Origin: Cyclobacteriaceae bacterium
GTDB lineage: Bacteria; Bacteroidota; Bacteroidia; Cytophagales; Cyclobacteriaceae
DNA: 64,000 bases
Direction: 5' to 3'
Assembly (NCBI GenBank): GCA_019638255.1
Contig: JAHBUD010000002.1
Span: forward strand, 352,092 to 416,091
The notes under the pieces were generated by a model, which did no database searches, was not told where the DNA came from, and was given only the letters and a program-made list of their open reading frames with translations. Below, one piece after another: positions 62,337 through 64,000 of this stretch. The position numbers and the translations under genes are program-made. Every line of letters begins with the position of its first letter. Position 1 is the stretch's first letter.

Positions 62337-62348
62337 AAAAGTACTTTT
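62337..62348. promoter_or_regulatory. AAAAGTACTTTT operator, copy 1
   Basis: Perfect 12-bp palindrome at the predicted transcription start. The 25 nt from 62326 to 62350 recur with one change at 63288-63312 in front of creD. The winged-helix protein encoded between them is the obvious candidate repressor. Confidence 0.65.
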
Positions 62349-62349
62349 A

Positions 62350-62973
62350 ATGAAAGAAATACACGATTATCAAGGCGACATTGCCTCCATCCGGACAGCG
62401 ATGGAGCGATCTGTCAAATTCCTTTCACTCAGTGGCCTGTCGGGCGTACTGGCCGGTATCTACGCTTTGATCGGTGCTACGGCTGTCTACTACTTAATTT
62501 ATTATCCACACTCTCCTTTCGGGTTCCGGTTTTATTATGTCAATGAACACGACATTGTACTGAAACTGATGATAATCGCAGCTCTGGTTTTAGTGCTCTC
62601 AATCGCTACTGCATTTATAATGAGCCAGCGCAAGGCAAAACGCTTAGGCCTCACCATCTGGAATAAAACCAGCAAAGATCTCACGGCAAATCTTTTCATT
62701 CCGCTGATAACCGGTGGTTTGTTGATATTGATATTAGTCTCCCGTGGTTACTATGGCATTGTTGCTCCAGCATGCCTGATATTTTACGGACTTGCACTGA
62801 TTAGTGCCAGTGCCTATACCGTAAATGAAATTCGTTACCTGGGATTTTCCGAAATCGTACTGGGGTTAGTTGCAGCACTTCTGCCGGGTTATGGGCTTGT
62901 CTTCTGGGCCCTTGGTTTTGGACTGTTGCATATTGTATATGGCGGTGTAATGCATTATCGTTACGATTCGTGA
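62350..62973 (+). CDS. Inner-membrane protein of the creD module
   Basis: A 207-residue membrane protein. I start at the ATG at 62350 (MKEIHDYQGDIA), directly after the promoter and operator; the longer frame to 62302 would run through the promoter. Helices: near 25-48 (LSGLSGVLAGIYALIGATAV), 72-92, 115-133, 136-155, 164-183 and 185-200. No motif assigns a function. Its stop overlaps the GTG of the regulator gene by 4 nt (GTGA), so the two are translationally coupled. Such a membrane protein beside a HTH_34-type regulator and CreD is frequent in Bacteroidota as far as I recall. Confidence 0.78.
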   Translation: MKEIHDYQGDIASIRTAMERSVKFLSLSGLSGVLAGIYALIGATAVYYLIYYPHSPFGFRFYYVNEHDIVLKLMIIAALVLVLSIATAFIMSQRKAKRLGLTIWNKTSKDLTANLFIPLITGGLLILILVSRGYYGIVAPACLIFYGLALISASAYTVNEIRYLGFSEIVLGLVAALLPGYGLVFWALGFGLLHIVYGGVMHYRYDS

Positions 62974-63269
62974 AAAACCCGTTTGATCAACTGGATCGGA
63001 TACTGGAGCATCGTATACGGTTGCAGATTATGTCTGTACTCGTAGCGAATGATTCGTATGATTTTAATTCCCTGAAGGAAGTATTGAATGTTACCGATGG
63101 TAATCTGGCTTCAAACCTTAAGGCCTTGGAAAAAGAAAAATATATCTCTGTTTCCAAGTCGTTCGTTGACCGAAAGCCAAACACCAAATACAAGGCTACG
63201 GAAAAAGGAAGAAATGCGTTTAAGAAACACCTTGATGCCCTGGAAGAATTGATCAAAACACAACAGTAA
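62970..63269 (+). CDS. Winged-helix transcriptional regulator (HTH_34/MarR-like)
   Basis: DNA-binding protein of 99 residues, starting with GTG (VKNPFDQLDRIL). The winged helix is clear: RIRLQIMSVLVANDSYDFNS, LKEVLNVTDGNLASNLKAL as recognition helix, then the wing KYISVSKSFVDRKPNTKYKA and a C-terminal dimer helix (RNAFKKHLDALEELIKTQQ). It fits the small HTH_34 family, probably a dimeric repressor. The palindromes AAAAGTACTTTT on both sides of it are likely its sites. It is coupled to the membrane protein gene and lies 56 nt before creD. Confidence 0.88.
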   Translation: MKNPFDQLDRILEHRIRLQIMSVLVANDSYDFNSLKEVLNVTDGNLASNLKALEKEKYISVSKSFVDRKPNTKYKATEKGRNAFKKHLDALEELIKTQQ

Positions 63270-63295
63270 AAAAATTTTTACCTATATACTTTGAA

Positions 63296-63313
63296 TTTAA
63301 AAGTACTTTTAAA
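63296..63313. promoter_or_regulatory. TTTAAAAGTACTTTTAAA operator, copy 2
   Basis: Perfect 18-bp palindrome 12 nt before the creD ATG, with ACTTTG upstream as a weak -7 element (ATACTTTG, 63286-63293). It contains the same AAAAGTACTTTT core as copy 1. Confidence 0.65.
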
Positions 63314-63325
63314 CGATAATAAACT

Positions 63326-64000
63326 ATGGAACAAACCAAATCAACAAATCTCCTCGATCGATTCAATCAGTGGCTGAAGGAATCGATCACTGTAAAACTT
63401 GTTTCAATCGGATTTTTAATTCTGATCCTGCTCATACCCGCAGCGTGGATTGAAAACATGATCGTGGAACGACAACATCGCGCTGAGTCGGTTATTGCCG
63501 AAGTGTCAAACAAATGGTCGGGTAACCAAACGTTATCCGGTCCTATTTTAGTGATGCCCTACAAGCATCGTGAAACCATTAAAATTGATAAGGACCAAGT
63601 AGAGATAAAAGAGAGCACGCGTAAAGCATTCTTTCTTCCTGAAGCACTTGACATCAGCGGAACGGTGAATCCTGAAAAATTGCATCGTGGAATTTTTGAT
63701 GCCGTGGTATATGAATCATCACTCAACATGAAAATCTCATTCAGTAAACCAGATTTCAAACGGCTTGAAATTGCTGAAGACATGGTTCTTTGGTCAGAAG
63801 CCCATCTGATCATTGCCATCAGTGATCTTCGCGGAATCAGTAAAAATCCACCAGCCATAAAGGTTGGCAACCAAAGTCTGAGTGCTGAACCTGCACAAAA
63901 CATTGGTGTATCCACACACAAATTCGAACGTACAGTTCAACCACGGGCTTACGATGATGGCTCATATTCCATTAAATCAGCAACCGGTATTGTTGCCCCT
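63326..64000 (+). CDS. creD: CreD family cell-envelope protein, 3' end outside the window
   Basis: Inner-membrane protein CreD; in other bacteria it is induced by envelope stress and affects resistance to colicins and beta-lactams, its biochemistry is unknown. The first 225 residues are visible: cytoplasmic N-terminus, first helix near 21-40 (VTVKLV-like, here ITVKLVSIGFLILILLIPAA), then a periplasmic beta-rich region with VSNKWSGNQTLSGPILVMPY and AHLIIAISDLRGISKNPP, both CreD hallmarks. About half of the usual 450 residues lies beyond the edge. Controlled by the palindrome just upstream, probably together with the regulator gene before it. Confidence 0.9.
   Translation, partial: MEQTKSTNLLDRFNQWLKESITVKLVSIGFLILILLIPAAWIENMIVERQHRAESVIAEVSNKWSGNQTLSGPILVMPYKHRETIKIDKDQVEIKESTRKAFFLPEALDISGTVNPEKLHRGIFDAVVYESSLNMKISFSKPDFKRLEIAEDMVLWSEAHLIIAISDLRGISKNPPAIKVGNQSLSAEPAQNIGVSTHKFERTVQPRAYDDGSYSIKSATGIVAP

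Overview
The window is a chromosomal piece of a member of the Bacteroidota, most likely order Cytophagales. The evidence is the density of TonB-dependent receptors, a SusC/SusD pair, a FecI/FecR pair whose FecR ends in a DUF4974-like domain, LytTR and Reg_prop/Y_Y_Y two-component systems, and promoters of the TAnnTTTG type. Weak ribosome binding sites and occasional TTG or GTG starts fit as well. I see no phage, integrase, transposase, CRISPR array or rRNA operon. All family assignments come from reading motifs, not from database searches.

Region 1-14 kb is rich in metal and cofactor genes. A DUF1826 gene and an ABC-2 exporter (2131 down to 1) sit behind two Fur-family-like palindromes, one directly touching the ATG. 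A Fic protein with a C-terminal helix-turn-helix diverges from them. A BtuB-like receptor lies under a cobalamin riboswitch (5535-5715), with a small DUF5522 gene behind it. A second receptor (6617-8866) has a DtxR/IdeR-like box 3 nt before its start codon. An operon of ATPase, permease with a histidine-rich loop and secreted cysteine-containing protein (13793 to 11436) follows. A hairpin-forming intergenic repeat (13916-14081) closes the block.

Region 14-32.3 kb: a secreted Vps10-like BNR propeller; an ECF sigma / FecR / STN-domain operon followed by a TonB receptor; a vanadium-haloperoxidase-like lipoprotein that has lost key active-site residues; a probable seven-bladed propeller lipoprotein; a frameshifted serine-hydrolase remnant; another TonB receptor; a LytS/LytTR-type two-component system; and a DUF2268-like protease pseudogene.

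Region 32.3-43 kb is mostly core genome: birA and rsfS (divergent), ftsH, lpxH, an NtrC/NtrY-like pair, an acyl carrier protein, a YopX-like gene, a DUF2911 protein and an SGNH hydrolase.

Region 43-64 kb: a SusC/SusD utilisation locus with a Reg_prop histidine kinase and a NarL-type regulator; a MacB/FtsX-type permease; an ECF sigma, small membrane protein and TonB cluster; the C-terminal remnant of a floA flotillin; a methyltransferase; a tRNA-Arg(ACG) with terminator; several envelope proteins; and a small regulon of membrane protein, winged-helix regulator and CreD in which the same AAAAGTACTTTT operator precedes both the first and the third gene. That last module and the palindrome-controlled metal genes are the most testable leads.
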